64,000 bases of DNA from Macrothele yani (Eukaryota > Arthropoda > Arachnida > Araneae > Macrothelidae): NCBI GenBank assembly GCA_039090855.1, contig CM076996.1:45722469-45786468 (forward strand), read 5' to 3'. The translations under genes were made by a program, and so were the position numbers. The notes under the pieces are model-generated. The model searched no databases and was not told where the DNA came from. It saw only the letters and a program-made list of their open reading frames with translations. Positions within the stretch are counted from its first letter, which is position 1, and each line of letters begins with the position of its first letter. Shown here piece after piece: positions 1 to 11,494 of this stretch.

Positions 1-236
1 ATCGCTCACAGCATAACACCGCCGCCGCCGGCTTATTTCCGCTCAACAGTGCAACCAGGTGCCATAGACTCCGTTAGTAATCGGCGTATCGGCGCTCGGC
101 CGTCTACGTAATGCACCAGGAATCTTGCTTCGTCAGACCAGGCTACTTTCTTCCAATCATCCAAGCGTCCAATCTCGATGATCTTTGGCCTATTTCATGC
201 GTTGTTGGCGATGATGTGCAGTGAGTATGAGCACCC
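1..236 (-). pseudogene. Tc1-like transposase fragment, cut by window edge
   Basis: On the minus strand this stretch matches, with scattered differences, the 48415-48655 part of the Tc1 element at 47944-49149: the same block around the first catalytic DESRF, then a region rich in CCG. No open frame survives over more than a few tens of codons. It is the middle of a Tc1 transposase gene; the rest lies beyond the left edge. Similarity stops near 233. This is an old, non-functional copy. Confidence 0.75.
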
Positions 237-324
237 GGCTGGGTCATCATATAATTATGGTATCGTAAAATTTGTATTTATATTGCTATCAGCAAGAGTG
301 GATGCACGAATCTGCTTTCGCGCG

Positions 325-1545
325 CGAAGAATTACAAATAAGTTTTAAAGCCTTTTTTATGCTCGCCTCCTCCGAAAAAAGTCCGCCAAAAAATGTGACA
401 CAGAAAACGTTTGTGCAACAGTCAAACGCACTTGCACATTGGTAGGTGTAAGATGGTAAGCGATACTGCATTCGTTACGAGTTTCATCAAATAAAAAGTG
501 CTGCAAAAGCATGTGCAACGATCTGTTCTGTTCTGGGGAAGAATATTGTATCGAAAAGCACGTGTGGGTTTTGGTTTAGACGGTTTAAAGCAGGTGGTTT
601 TGTTGTTTGCGATTGAGGACGTAGCGTCGCCCCGCAGAAGATTGCACATGAGGAACTGCCAGCATTGCTGGACGAAGATTCGTCTCAAACGCAAAAAGAA
701 CTAGCTGAACAACTGGGGGTAACTCCACAAGCCGTTTCGAATCGTTTACGCGCAATGGGAAAGATTCAGAAGGAAGGAAAATCAGTGCCACATGACCTCA
801 GGCAGAGGAACAAGGATGAGCGTGTCACGAAGTGTTTGAATCTGTTGAATAAACAACACAGAAAATCTTTTCTGCGGAAAATCGTTGCAGGTGATGAGAA
901 GTGGATATGGTACGACAATCCCAAAAAAAACATTGGGTAGACCCCGGTGAAGCAACAGCTTCGATACCGAAACCCAATATTCACATATTCACTCCAAGAA
1001 AGTTCTGTTGTGCATCTGGTGGGATATGAAGAGTGTGCTATATTATGAACTATTGGAACAGGGTCAAACTGTTACTGCTGATCGCTACAAGCAATAATTG
1101 CTGCGAATGAACCAGGAAATATGTCGGAAATGCCCATTCACAGGCAAAGAATTGCGTCCCATGAAATTACTGCATGACAACGCTAGGCCGCATGTCGCAA
1201 AATCGGTCAAGGAAACGTTATTGACGCTTCGCTGGGAAGTTTTGGAGCACCCGGCGTATAGTCCCGATATAGCCCCTTCAAACTATTATTTGTTCTGATC
1301 GATGCAACATGGTTTGTCTGCTGTACGGTTCCAGACATGTGACGAAGCGCAAAAATGTATTGACGATTTCATTGAGTCACACGACGAAGTATTCTTCATG
1401 GCTGGAATCCGTCAGCTGCCCGACCGATGGTGGAAGGTAATAGATAATGACGGCGCATATTTTGATTTGTAAAAGTATTGTTGTTTTCTCGCATATTTAC
1501 ATGTTGCTTTGTCTTAAAACGCTTTAAAACTTATTTGTACACCTA
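325..1545 (+). mobile_element. mariner element, decayed
   Basis: Matching termini are visible: AAATAAGTTTTAAAGC near 331 and its inverse near 1515-1540. The outermost bases match only on the right, where TTAGGTGTAC is present in inverse; the left tip has been lost or mutated. Between them lies a mariner transposase pseudogene. The length of about 1.2 kb is normal for mariner. No clean TA target duplication can be confirmed because of the damaged left end. Confidence 0.8.
470..1472 (+). pseudogene. mariner DD34D transposase pseudogene
   Basis: Mariner transposases cut and paste the element by binding its ends through paired helix-turn-helix domains and cleaving with a D,D34D catalytic core. 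The HTH part (665-940) shows SQTQKELAEQLGVTPQAVSNRL, followed by the first catalytic block VAGDEKWIWYDNP. Later segments in other frames show the HDNARPH block and HPAYSPDIAPS, with 34 residues between the second and third catalytic positions. The third Asp is Asn (PSN). Several stops and frameshifts break the gene, for example the stop after KKNIG at 938-940 and stops in the C-terminal third. The frame ends at TAA 1470-1472. It cannot make an active enzyme. Confidence 0.85.
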
Positions 1546-2755
1546 ACGATATAGCTGTTCTTTGGGTAAATGTGGCGTTAATTGGCATACCCTAGTTGCG
1601 CTAATTAGAAAAAAAAAAGACTGATACAAACATATATATTTTAGATATCAATTATTAATTTGTATGAAGCTCATGCTCTCCTCACCATTATTTAGAATTC
1701 GATACGATTACAAGGTTTCGAAAAACGCGATAACGATGAATCCAACTCTTTTCTGTTAACTCTTTCGCGACTACATCGCCCTATGCGCCCGGACATTCAG
1801 ACAACCACAAGTAAGGTTAACAGACAGAAATGTTTGCTCATCCCACCTACCTAGCAGCGGAAGTATCGGTCCCTTACGAAGTGACGTCACTGTAAAGGAC
1901 GGGTAGATCGTCGATACTTGGTGGATACAACTGAAGCACTTGCAGGAGAAGTGTTGTGAACAATTTTAAATTCAAATACGCTTTGAACTTGAAAAGTTAC
2001 AGCCACGATGGAATGCAAAAAAAAAAAAAAATAATAACCAGCGTCAACAATACACGCAGGAAAAACTGACATTCATGTGAATATTTTATTTATTTTAAAC
2101 CAAGATTTTAAAGAAAATAAGTATGATTTTTTTTCTCAAATCTATTTAATCTATACAGTATATTGACTGGCATTAAGGAAAAGTCAAAGGATAGCGATCA
2201 TAGCTTTTAAATTTAATTATATGCAACTGTAGCATTGTCTTCTTTAAATAAATTCGAGAAAAAGAAAAAACACCATAATATTATGTTAGTAGCACCTCAA
2301 AAAGAAATCTCTTTATGCCGAACAAATCAAAACTTCAGCAACATTCAAGGAACTCGCTTAATTAAAAAGCTGAAAATTAATTCTATTAAATGCTTCGTTA
2401 TTATTTGTAATTAATCGCTTAAAAGAAAAGTTAAAATTATATATTTTCAAATTCTTTTCCTTTCTTTTCGTTATATTTTAATCGCTAAATTTTGAGAACT
2501 TTAAAAATCGGGACCTTATTTAATGCAAAGAAATGCTTTCTTCACTCACTTTGCCATGTTCCTTAATAACTATTTTATCCGGTATTCTCTTCTTGGGTTG
2601 GTAAGACATTTTTTTCTAAGGATTTGGAATTTAGTCGAATGCTAAAGTGGAAAACAAACGTCTCAAGTGGAAAACAAATTCATTTTACTTTTCGTTGCTA
2701 TTAGTAGACACCCCCTCCCCCCCAAAAAAAACCCCGAGTTTTTCCAGATTTTAAC
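1546..2755. other. no gene seen
   Basis: AT-rich sequence with several A and T runs. A CRE-like TGACGTCA occurs near 1882 but no open frame or repeat structure goes with it. I see nothing that supports a gene. Confidence 0.6.
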
Positions 2756-2905
2756 AATGGGTTATTTTGACGTCGAGTTATTTTTGCCCCGGGTTATTGA
2801 CGTTGGGTTATTTTGACGACGGGTTGTTTTGACGACGGGTTATTTTGACGCCGGATTATTTTGACTGGGATATTTTGACGCGGGTTATTCTTTTCGGGTT
2901 AATTT
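2756..2905. repeat. degenerate GGGTTATTTTGACG tandem array
   Basis: About nine imperfect units of the form GGGTTATTTTGACGNC, roughly 16-18 bp each, run in one direction. Units vary by point changes and by one shortened unit (GGGTTATTGACGTT). The array directly precedes the transposase fragment that begins near 2929, so it may lie inside that transposon. Confidence 0.85.
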
Positions 2906-3566
2906 GACATGTAACCGTCAGCGGTGAAATGGACCCAACACTTTATTACATGACAGATGAAGCATGGTTTCATCTGTCCGCGCATGTCAATGCGCAAAAC
3001 AGCAGAATTTGGACCGACACGAATCCCAGACGGACAATGGACAACCAAAAGATAGGCATTTGGTGTGCTGTGTCTGCGAAGAGGATAGTCGGCCCATTCT
3101 TTTTCACTGACACCATACGCGGAGCGCTATGTTCAACAACTGTTCAAACCATACTGCGCGGAACAGTCTACGTGCTGCGCATGAAATGTTTGAAGAGGAA
3201 AAACTGTATCGAAGGGACTATGGCCACGCAGATCACCCGATCTCTCCATCTGTGACTTTTATCTGTGGGGAGCATTGAAAAGACAAGTATGCGCAACTAA
3301 TCCGCACACCCTTGATGAATTAAAAGTGAACATTACGGATGCCATAGCCTAGATTACTACCGATGAGTTGTGGCGCGTTACGAACAACCTGTTCCGTCGT
3401 GTGCATCTTGATGTCGAAGGACAACACTTTCAACAATTGTTGCAAACGCAGGTAAATTACTCCTGTTTTCTGTCATTTCAACTATTCTTTACCATGTATA
3501 GTAACATTGCCTGACTGTTGTCTTTCATTATACTCTGGCCTCTTTTATATGGCACACCCTGTATGC
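2906..3566 (+). pseudogene. Tc1/mariner-superfamily transposase fragment
   Basis: The reading frame at 2929-3255 has the block YYMTDEAWFHLSAHVNAQNS, then KIGIWCAVSAKRIVGPFFF. These are the first catalytic Asp and the following beta strands of IS630-Tc1-mariner transposases. A short stretch after 3240 in another frame reads DFYLWGALKRQV, which fits the third catalytic Asp region, followed by a C-terminal HTLDELK block. The second catalytic Asp block and the whole N-terminal DNA-binding part are missing; the middle has been deleted. A possible terminal sequence GGCACACCCTGTA lies at about 3550-3562 but I find no partner. It is a relic. Confidence 0.75.
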
Positions 3567-5335
3567 TCTCAGTATTAATTTAGTATATAGTTTGCCTCTC
3601 CCATTTTTTGTTATTTATTTATTTCTGTGTGTACTGCAACATTAACCTGGTGCAGCATTATTATAACTATTCTTTTGTGAATTACCTTTTCAAACACATT
3701 CTCAGTATATTAATTTTGGCACACTTTGCCTCTTCAGATTTATTATTTTTTGAATGAAAGCAATGTTATTTAACCAGAAAAAGTTAGGGTCTAAAAACGC
3801 AATTTTGGACGCTGTTTTTTTTAATTTTTCGCCGGTTTTTCTTTTACACGTGCAAATTGCAATGTAGCAGTATGGCAACGTACTAATAGATTGCGTTCAG
3901 CTATTTGCTGCGTCTGTTTAAAACTGCATAACAGAGCTTTTTGGTATAATCTTTTATACTCATACAGAACAGAGAAAGCACAATTACTGAGAAAGGTAAA
4001 ACAGACGCAAATTTCTTTCTTTCTGGAAAAATCCAATAATAATCGTCACTGTCACTGCACGATTTAAAATCCGATTTAACAAGATCACATTAAAGGTTTG
4101 TTACATTAAAATATATTATTTACAAGTATCTACTGGATCTTTCTTGTCGATAACAATGTACGAGATCTCTCAGTGTCGATTATTATTGGATTATTCGAGT
4201 GGTGCACGACACCTAATTATGAGTTCTTTCTTTCTCTTTTTTTTTTTTAAAATTTCGGTAGAACTACTATTATAAAGTAATATATCATAAAATAATATGC
4301 AGAAATCTAAAATATAGACATTATTAAGCTGTTCCTTCAAGCATTAAGTGCGACTGAATGCGCAAAAACGTACGGTGCTGTAACCTTCTCGGTGCATTAC
4401 TCCGTCGCTTAGCGTGACGTCACAAAAACGATGGCCAAGCCCATAGAGAGAGAAGGAATGAGTCCCAGGAGCCCCTGTACTGTAATGTAAGGTGATTACT
4501 GTATGACTTTGGATTGTATGATGAGTGAGATAAAACAGTTTGTGACTTCAGTAAATTGTTTTTTTCTGGTGATTTTTTTTTTTTTTTTATATAATACCAT
4601 TATTTTTGGTGTTCTCCAACAGTTTCGTAAATATGTAGACGCCATATACAAAGGTACGTAGCATAGGTTTTATTTATTTTCTATTTCCAGCTAAGACGCT
4701 TTCCCGTTAAAGACGCTAATCTGCGTAGGTCCCTTGAAAATGGTATTAAGCAGATTTCACGGTACTTTTTATCTTCCACCTCGGTTCATTATGCTTCACT
4801 TTTTTCGTACCCGAACCCAGCCCGATCAGTGGCGACCTCTACATCAAACCATAAATATTTACATCAATTTAATAATTTTCAAAATCTCATGTTTAAATGC
4901 ATTGGTTTTGCGATTATTCAAGAGTGATGTTTCTGCTGGTGCAAAAAAAACTATATATACGATGCATTTAAGATATTTCGTGGAGGGCTCCGGTCCCCCA
5001 GGTCCCTTCCCATGGATACGTGTCTGAATTAGACAACGCCGTTTTTGGGTTTAAAAAAAACTCCTTGTTTTTTCTACTGCAAAACGAAGTAAGGCAACAG
5101 GAGCCCCAGAAATATTTTTCCCCCACATAGGCTTCTTAACACTTAAATTTTTATAAGAGTTGCATTGTTAACGGAGCACCTCTGGACAAGGCTTTCCGAT
5201 ACCTTGCCAATTGGTTTGAGCCGGACCTGATCCTAAACAGAAAATTTGATTGTATAATAGTTGAAAGTCGTAGAAATTTATTATATTCTTCAAATTTGTA
5301 ATAATAACTGAAGTTGAAGATATTCGTGCTAATAA
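3567..5335. other. no gene seen
   Basis: AT-rich DNA with homopolymer runs (T-run near 4570-4586, A-runs near 4945 and 5055). The short open frames at 3821-4036 and 4734-5027 have low-complexity translations and no recognisable motif. A CRE-like GTGACGTCAC lies at about 4414-4423. No coding or mobile element is supported. Confidence 0.6.
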
Positions 5336-5449
5336 CACTAATTGCTAGAATGCCGTCGTTGTACGATATAACATGAAATTCAAATTTAACGATCAAAGAT
5401 GACTTTTACTTACACTGAAGCAAAAGTTGAAAGTCAAAATCACATCACT

Positions 5450-5490
5450 AGATCTTTCGTGCTGGCTCCCAGCACATCCTCAGATACATT
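5450..5490 (-). ncRNA. hammerhead-ribozyme-like core in Penelope terminal region
   Basis: On the minus strand the sequence shows CTGAGGA (5483-5477), one T, a perfect seven-pair stem GTGCTGG/CCAGCAC, then GAAA (5458-5455). CUGANGA and GAAA joined by stem II are the catalytic core of hammerhead ribozymes, and such ribozymes are known in Penelope-like elements. The extra T between the first box and the stem is irregular. I cannot find convincing stems I and III in this copy; in the right copy (about 10075-10110) TCAC and GGTGA could form stem I, but stem II has lost most of one side. This is a candidate only. Confidence 0.3.
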
Positions 5491-8051
5491 CAAAAACGGG
5501 TATTATAAAAATTTGAAAAAAGAGTCCACCGTGGAACGTCGTTTTTGTTTATGTACATCGCGTTCAGCTCCCGAATGAGTTCAAAAAACGTCACAATACT
5601 CTGACTTATGACTGTTGTGTCTTTATTGTTATTGGGTGAGTTCTGAAATAAAGTTCGAGTTATTGCTTTATTTGCTTCTTGTTGTTCGAAATTAACCGCA
5701 TCCAAGTTGGAGGTATGAATCTCGGTACTTCATCGTAACAACATTTATCAGCGTTATTGACGGTATGTAAACTCTCCGCTAGCAAAGTCGCATTTTTGTT
5801 GTTGTGAGAAGAAATAGCTCTTGCTTCATTCCATAGAGGGATGTGGGTTCCTGAGTTAACTAATCTTGCACGTGCTGTAGAGTTAGAATGTGTTTTGACA
5901 CTGTACTTGTGTTCTGCAATACGAAAGTTCAAATTCCTCATGATGGATCCAATATAAATTCGATCTATTTCAACAGTATTCAGGGCCTGTAAAGATATTT
6001 TATAAACTCCGAATCTGCTATTACTCGGAATTGGGTCCCGATCCTTTTTAATAGTTGACATTAGGTTGTTTGTTTTAATTCCAAAATCCAAGTCGTATTT
6101 TTTTACAGGAAGGTTTAGGTATATTCATAACTTTTGGAATATAATCCACTGACCCAACATATTTGCGTTGATTGGGTTCTTTAGTTAATGTAGAAAAGTG
6201 TATTCTTATTTTTCGATGGATCCCGTTTACCATATTTCTGTGGTACCCATATTCGTCTGCTATGGCATTTATTTCATTTAATTATCTTTTCCTAGCAGTA
6301 ACGTTTGAGCAATGTGTGTATGCTCTACGGATGAGAAACTGGTATGCAGATAGTTTCTATGTATTAGGGTGTGCTGAATAATATGGTATAATTGCTGATG
6401 CTGCACTGGACTTGCGGTATACTGAGAAAGAAATAATTTGTCATATAGGGTTTCTCTTCAACAGAAAGTCTAAAAGAGGTATGGTACAATTTTGTTCCAG
6501 TTCAACTGTAAAATTAATTTAGGTAATCTGCGAAGACATTAGTTCAGCAAATTCATATAAGAAATCTACATCATGGTTCCAGAAAACAAGAATATTATCA
6601 ATGTATCGTAGATATAGGCATGGAGCTATTGGAGTAAGTTGTAAAACTCTTTCCTCTAAATCTTGTAATACAATCTCTGCCAGGAGAGGTGAGAGTGGGG
6701 AGCCCATAGGTGCTCCTTCCTTTTGTTAGTAAATTACATCTTGAAATTTGAAATAAGTTCTTTTGAAAACCAATTTCAAGGCTTCCATGAAAGCTTGAAT
6801 TTCCAGATCATTCATGGTTCCCAATGATTGTAGGTTTTCTTCTATTAATTGATGCGCTTATGGTATCGGTACACTTGGGAACAATGACTCGACGTCCAGT
6901 GATGCAAACCAAAATGAAGTTCCCTGGTACGAAGTCTTTGCTTTTCTTTAAGGCTGCAACAGAACTGGGTACTGTATAGGTTGAATTAGAAGTTAAAGGT
7001 GATAACAATTGTACTAGGGCTTTCTCAAGAGGTCTCAGAGGGTTAGTGACACCTGAAACAAGTGGACGAATTGGGTAGCCCACTTTGTGAATTTTGATTT
7101 TTCCGAAAAGTTCTGGGATTCTAGGTCCAATTGTTGGATATAAAGTTCGGGTGAACGATGAAGGTAAATTACTATGATTTCTCAATCTGCTTAAAGCATT
7201 CACAGTTGCTGCTGTAGGATCTGATTTTATGACACTATGAGAAATTTTGTTAATGGCTTCTAAGACTTTAGAATGGTAATCCTTTTTATCAATAATAACG
7301 ATTTGATTTGTTTTGTAGGCAGCTACTATTGCTATGGCAGGTTGATTTTTCAAGTTCTTGAGTTGAAATTGTTCCTTCGCAAATTGTATATTGCGGTCCT
7401 TTTTTGCACGTTTTTGTTTTAGGTTTGTGATAGCTTTTGCTATCTTGATTCTGACTGAGTCTTGATCAGAAGAAGGTAATGTACTGATGATATTTTCAAC
7501 TTGAGGAATAGTTTTAAACAAATTATTATGCATTTTTGGAAAAGTGAATTTCGGGCCCCTTTGTAATGCTGAAGTTTGTAAGTCATTAAGTTGCAGAGAA
7601 CTAAGGTTTATGTAGGTTGAATGGACTGACCGGTTAACTGGTTGATACATGGAATGCCTAGATTGTACTTCGTCAGCGACTAGATTTCGAAGTTTATGAA
7701 TTTGACGACTCTCATAACGTTTTGCTCTGTGTTGAAAGTGGCTAAGTAAGATATTAGTAGCCGGTCTAAAATAATTGGATGGGTGGTCCTACAAAGGTGG
7801 GAGTAAGCCACCTAAACTTTTCATGAAAGATAATCTATTAAGCCTCTTTTCAGTCGAATCTAGGCGGATAGTCTTTTGGCCTGCGCTTTAGACAAAATGG
7901 TTGTATCACGTCTTGATAAAGGTTTATAGCTCAAAGTTAAATATTTTGGTGTTACTTGTAAGGCCCTGCAGTGTAGAAGAAATGCCAGGTGGGTGTGTTC
8001 CAGAGTCAGTCGTCGCCGGAAGCGGTAGAATATTTTTGCTGCTCGTTCCAT
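5490..8051 (-). pseudogene. Penelope-like reverse transcriptase / GIY-YIG endonuclease, left copy
   Basis: Penelope-like polyproteins join a reverse transcriptase to a C-terminal GIY-YIG endonuclease. The N-terminal part starts at ATG 8051 (MERAAKIFYRF). The next block, 7650-6808, covers the region up to the RT fingers (PRIPELFGKIKIHK, RPLVSG). The RT core at 6707-6519 begins with the family hallmark MGSPLSPLLAEI and has RYIDN where YxDD is expected. The endonuclease at 6091-5660 shows FGVYKISLQ, then YIGSIMRNLNFRIAEHKY, the GIY-YIG core. The gene is broken by frameshifts (one in motif A near 6920), by a TAA at 6726-6728 just before the MGSPLS block, and by a TAA at 6519-6521. Both TAAs recur in the right copy. 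Confidence 0.9.
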
Positions 8052-8111
8052 TGTGATCCAAATTGCTGTAACGAATAGTTAGAATCTCTATATTAGCGGC
8101 TTAAATACTGA

Positions 8112-10081
8112 ATATTATTGATAGAAAGGATTACCATTCTAAAGTCTTAGAAGCCATTAACAAAATTTCTCATAGTGTCATAAAATCAGATCCTACAGCA
8201 GCAACTGTGAATGCTTTAAGCAGATTGAGAAATCATAGTAATTTACTTTCATCGTTCACCCGAACTTTATACCCAACAATTGGACCTAGAATCCCAGAAC
8301 TTTTCGGAAAAATCAAAATTCACAAAGTGGGCTACCCAATTCGTCCACTTGTTTCAGGTGTCACTAACCCTCTGAGACCTCTTAAGAAAGCCCTAGTACA
8401 ATTGTTATCACCTTTAACTTCTAATTCAACCTATTCAGTACCCAGTTCTGTTGCAGCCTTAAAGAAAATCAAAGACTTTGTACCCGCGAACTCTCCATTT
8501 TGGTTTGCGTCACTGGATGTCGAGTCATTGTTCCCAAGTGTACCGATACCATATGCACATCAATTAATAGAAGAAAACCTACAATCATTGGGAACCATGA
8601 ATGATCTGGAAATTCAAGCTTTCATGGAAGCCTTGAAATTGGTTTTCAAAAGAACTTATTTCAAATTTCAAGATGTAATTTACTAACAAAAGGAAGGAGC
8701 ACCTATGGGCTCCCCACTCTCACCTCTCCTGGCAGAGATTGTATTACAAGATTTAGAGGAAAGAGTTTTACAACTTACTCCAATAGCTCCATGCCTATAT
8801 CTACGATACATTAATAATATTCTTGTTTTCTGGAACCATGATGTAGATTTCTTATATGAATTTGCTGAACTAATGTCTTCGCAGATTACCTAAATTAATT
8901 TTACAGTTGAACTAGCCCAGAGCAGCATCAGCAATTATACCATATTATTCAGCACACCCTAATACATAGAAACTATCTGCATTCCAGTTTCTCATCCGTA
9001 GAGCATACATACATTGCTCAAACTTTACTGCTAGGAGAAGATAATTAAATGAAATAAATGCCATAGCAGCCAAATATGGGTACCCCAGAAATATTGTAAA
9101 CCGGATCCATCGAAAAATAAGAAGCACACACTTTTCTACATTAACTAAAGAACCCAATCAACGCAAATATGTTGGGTCAGTGGATTATATTCCAAAAGTT
9201 ATGAATATACTTAAATCTTCCAGTAAAAAATACAACTTGGATTTTGGAATTAAAACAAACAACCTAATGTCAACTATTAAAAAGGATCAGGACCCAATTC
9301 CGAGTAATAGCAGATTCGGAGTTTATAAAATATCTTTACAGGCCCTGAATACTGTTGACATAGATCGAATTTATATATATATTTTTTTTTATTGTAGGTT
9401 TAACGACCACCGTGAGCAACGCAATGGGCTATAAGCTGTCACGCGTCCCTAATTTAGGGTCACTGGTTCCAGGGAAGGGAGAGAGCCAGTGCCGTAAGAC
9501 AAACACAACATCCATGCCTCACCGGGATTCGAACCCGAACCCCTTTCGGACGAATGATCAGAGGCCATCGCTTAGACCACTGCGCCACCGGGGCGGCCGA
9601 ATTTATATTGGATCCACCATGAGGAATTTGAACTTTCGTATTGCAGAACACAAGTACAGTGTCAAAACACATTCTAACTCTACAGCACTTGCAAGATCAG
9701 TTAACCCAGGAGCCCACATCCCTCTATGGAATGAAGCAAGAGTTATTTCTTCTCACAACAACAAAAATGCGACTTTGCTAGCGGAGAGTATATACACATC
9801 GTCAATAACGCTGATAAATGTTGTAACGATGAAGAACCCAGATTCATACCTCCAACTTGGATGCGGTTAATTTCGAACAAGAAGAAGCAAATAAACCAAT
9901 AACTCGAACTTTATTTCAGAACTCACCCAATAGCAATAAAGACACAACAGTCATAAGTCAGAGTATGGTGACGTTTTTTGAACTCATTCGGGAGCTGAAC
10001 GCGATGTACATAAACAAAAGCGACGTTCCACGGTGGACTCTTTTTCAAATTTTTACAATACCTGTTTTAGAATTCACCTGA
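8112..10081 (+). pseudogene. Penelope-like reverse transcriptase / GIY-YIG endonuclease, right copy
   Basis: This copy starts where the left copy's sequence reads TATTATTGAT, so it lacks the N-terminal domain. The frame 8207-8686 carries RT fingers and motif A (ASLDVESLFPSVPIPYA), which is intact here but frameshifted in the left copy. TAA at 8684-8686 interrupts it just before MGSPLSPLLAEI (8705-8893), and motif C reads RYINN, with both catalytic Asp changed. About 100 bp present in the left copy are missing near 8913-8930. The GIY-YIG domain (from about 9310) is split by a SINE at 9377-9598 and resumes with YIGSTMRNLNFRIAEHKY. The element cannot encode a working protein. Confidence 0.9.
9377..9598 (-). 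mobile_element. tRNA-derived SINE, inserted in right Penelope copy
   Basis: Read on the minus strand, the element opens with GCCGCCCCGGTGGCGCAGTG, an A-box-like start, and has a B box GGTTCGAATCC about 50 bases further on. The body includes CCCTAAATTAGGGAC and GGTCGTTAAACC and ends in an A-rich tail. It is flanked by GAATTTATAT at 9367-9376 and 9599-9608, a clear target-site duplication inside the Penelope coding region. This is the best-preserved member of the family in the window; other copies or pieces lie at 12963, 17101, 34858, 47700 and 49310. Confidence 0.92.
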
Positions 10082-10221
10082 GGATGAAGCACGAAAGATC
10101 TGGTGATATGATTTTGACTTTCAGCTTTTGCTTCAGTGTAAATAAAAGTCATTTTTCATCGTTAAATTTGAATTTCATGTTATATCGTGCAACGACGGCA
10201 TTCTAGCAATTAGTGTAATAA

Positions 10222-11494
10222 TGACTTTTAATAATCTTAGAATTTACAATAAATTCTAAAGTGAAATTTTTCGTGAACTTGAAGTGACGCAGCTGTTTCA
10301 GAGAAGAGAGACAAAGGGGGTTTTGAGAGCATTGAAACTGTTGCTTTAATTAAAACATTGGAGATTGACCGATAAAAGAGGGTAACAAATCCCTACGTTT
10401 TAAAATATTACCTTCACATTAATAATGATAATAATAATAATAACACAATAACAATATTAATAACGACGATAATAGTAATAACAATGAAAAAAAGCTCAAT
10501 AATTAATCGGTCATTTCTACAAAAAACTTTTAAAAAGGGACTGGGTCCAGTAGGCCCCTATGGTACTCAGGCCTTTCTGATCGTATCGGTTTGAAGTTAG
10601 GCTTAAAATCACAGGAGCACCAGCGTGTGTGTACCATGTGCTAAAATTTTAAATGATTTTTTTTAGCAGTGCCTATAGTAAAGTTGAAACAGACGCCAAC
10701 GTTAGATGGAAGCACATTCGTTCTCCGAAAAACTAGCTACATTTGCAACCAGAATTTTGTGCAATTACAACATGAGTACATGCAACTGTGCCGAAGAAAC
10801 CCTACTTTTTTTACTGTAATATTTTAAGACAAAACATTTACGTTGATTAAAAAAATTAATGATTCATTATGGCATACCATACTGTGGAACATCACTTTTT
10901 TTTTCAAAAGACGTCCAACGAAAGGACAAGAACGGCGCTGTGGGTGAGCTTCAGTCAGGAATGTACTGAAATCTCTCACGCAGTGGGCTCACGACTAAGA
11001 GGGCCTCAGTAAAAGGTCTTGCAAAATTTTTTGCTGAAACTTTATGTGAATCTGGTTAAAGAAATAGCAAATAGCCAAAAAAATTTGACGGCAGCTTTAA
11101 ATGAAGTATTAAGAAGAAAAGCTATTTTCATATTTTTTTTCAATAAATAAGTAAAATATTTAGAAATAATTTTAATAGTTCTATATAAAAACTGTACCTC
11201 GAAAACGCAGCCACTCTCTTTAGAGATCTTGAAGCACCTTTTAGCAACCATACATATTAATAAGAGAATGTGAAAGAAATATTAGTCAAATGAATGTAAT
11301 TTTTAAACCAATGAGGATAAGGTGTTATGTATTTTATGAGTCAAGAGAAACAATTTTACTATGGGCGAAACATTGTGGCATTATATTAAGTATGATTTTT
11401 ATATTCAAGAGTAAATAATTTAAGTAGTTTTGCTTGTTTCGTGCAAAATTTCTTAAATGTTATTTATTTGCTTACTTATATTCTGTATTTTCAT
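10222..11494. other. no gene seen; AAT-rich simple repeat at 10426-10490
   Basis: AT-rich DNA. An imperfect TAATAA/AACAATA simple repeat covers 10426-10490. No open frame of interest is present, and no terminal repeats are obvious. Confidence 0.6.

Larger units (their letters stand above)
5336..10215. mobile_element. composite of two inverted Penelope-like copies
   Basis: Two Penelope-like copies lie head to head. The left one (5336-8111, minus) is nearly full length; the right one (8112-10215, plus) starts inside the coding region. Their outer ends both finish at CTAGCAATTAGTG, and the six bases TAATAA follow at both outer edges (5330-5335 and 10216-10221). If this is a target-site duplication, the pair went in as one unit. 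Penelope-like elements are known for partial, inverted and tandem arrangements produced by target-primed reverse transcription. The flanks are AT-rich, so six matching bases alone are weak proof. Confidence 0.8.

Noticed and set aside
5336..10215. Long terminal repeats of an LTR retrotransposon
   Set aside because: The inverted arms contain reverse transcriptase with the Penelope MGSPLS block and GIY-YIG endonuclease, and there is no integrase, protease or primer-binding site.
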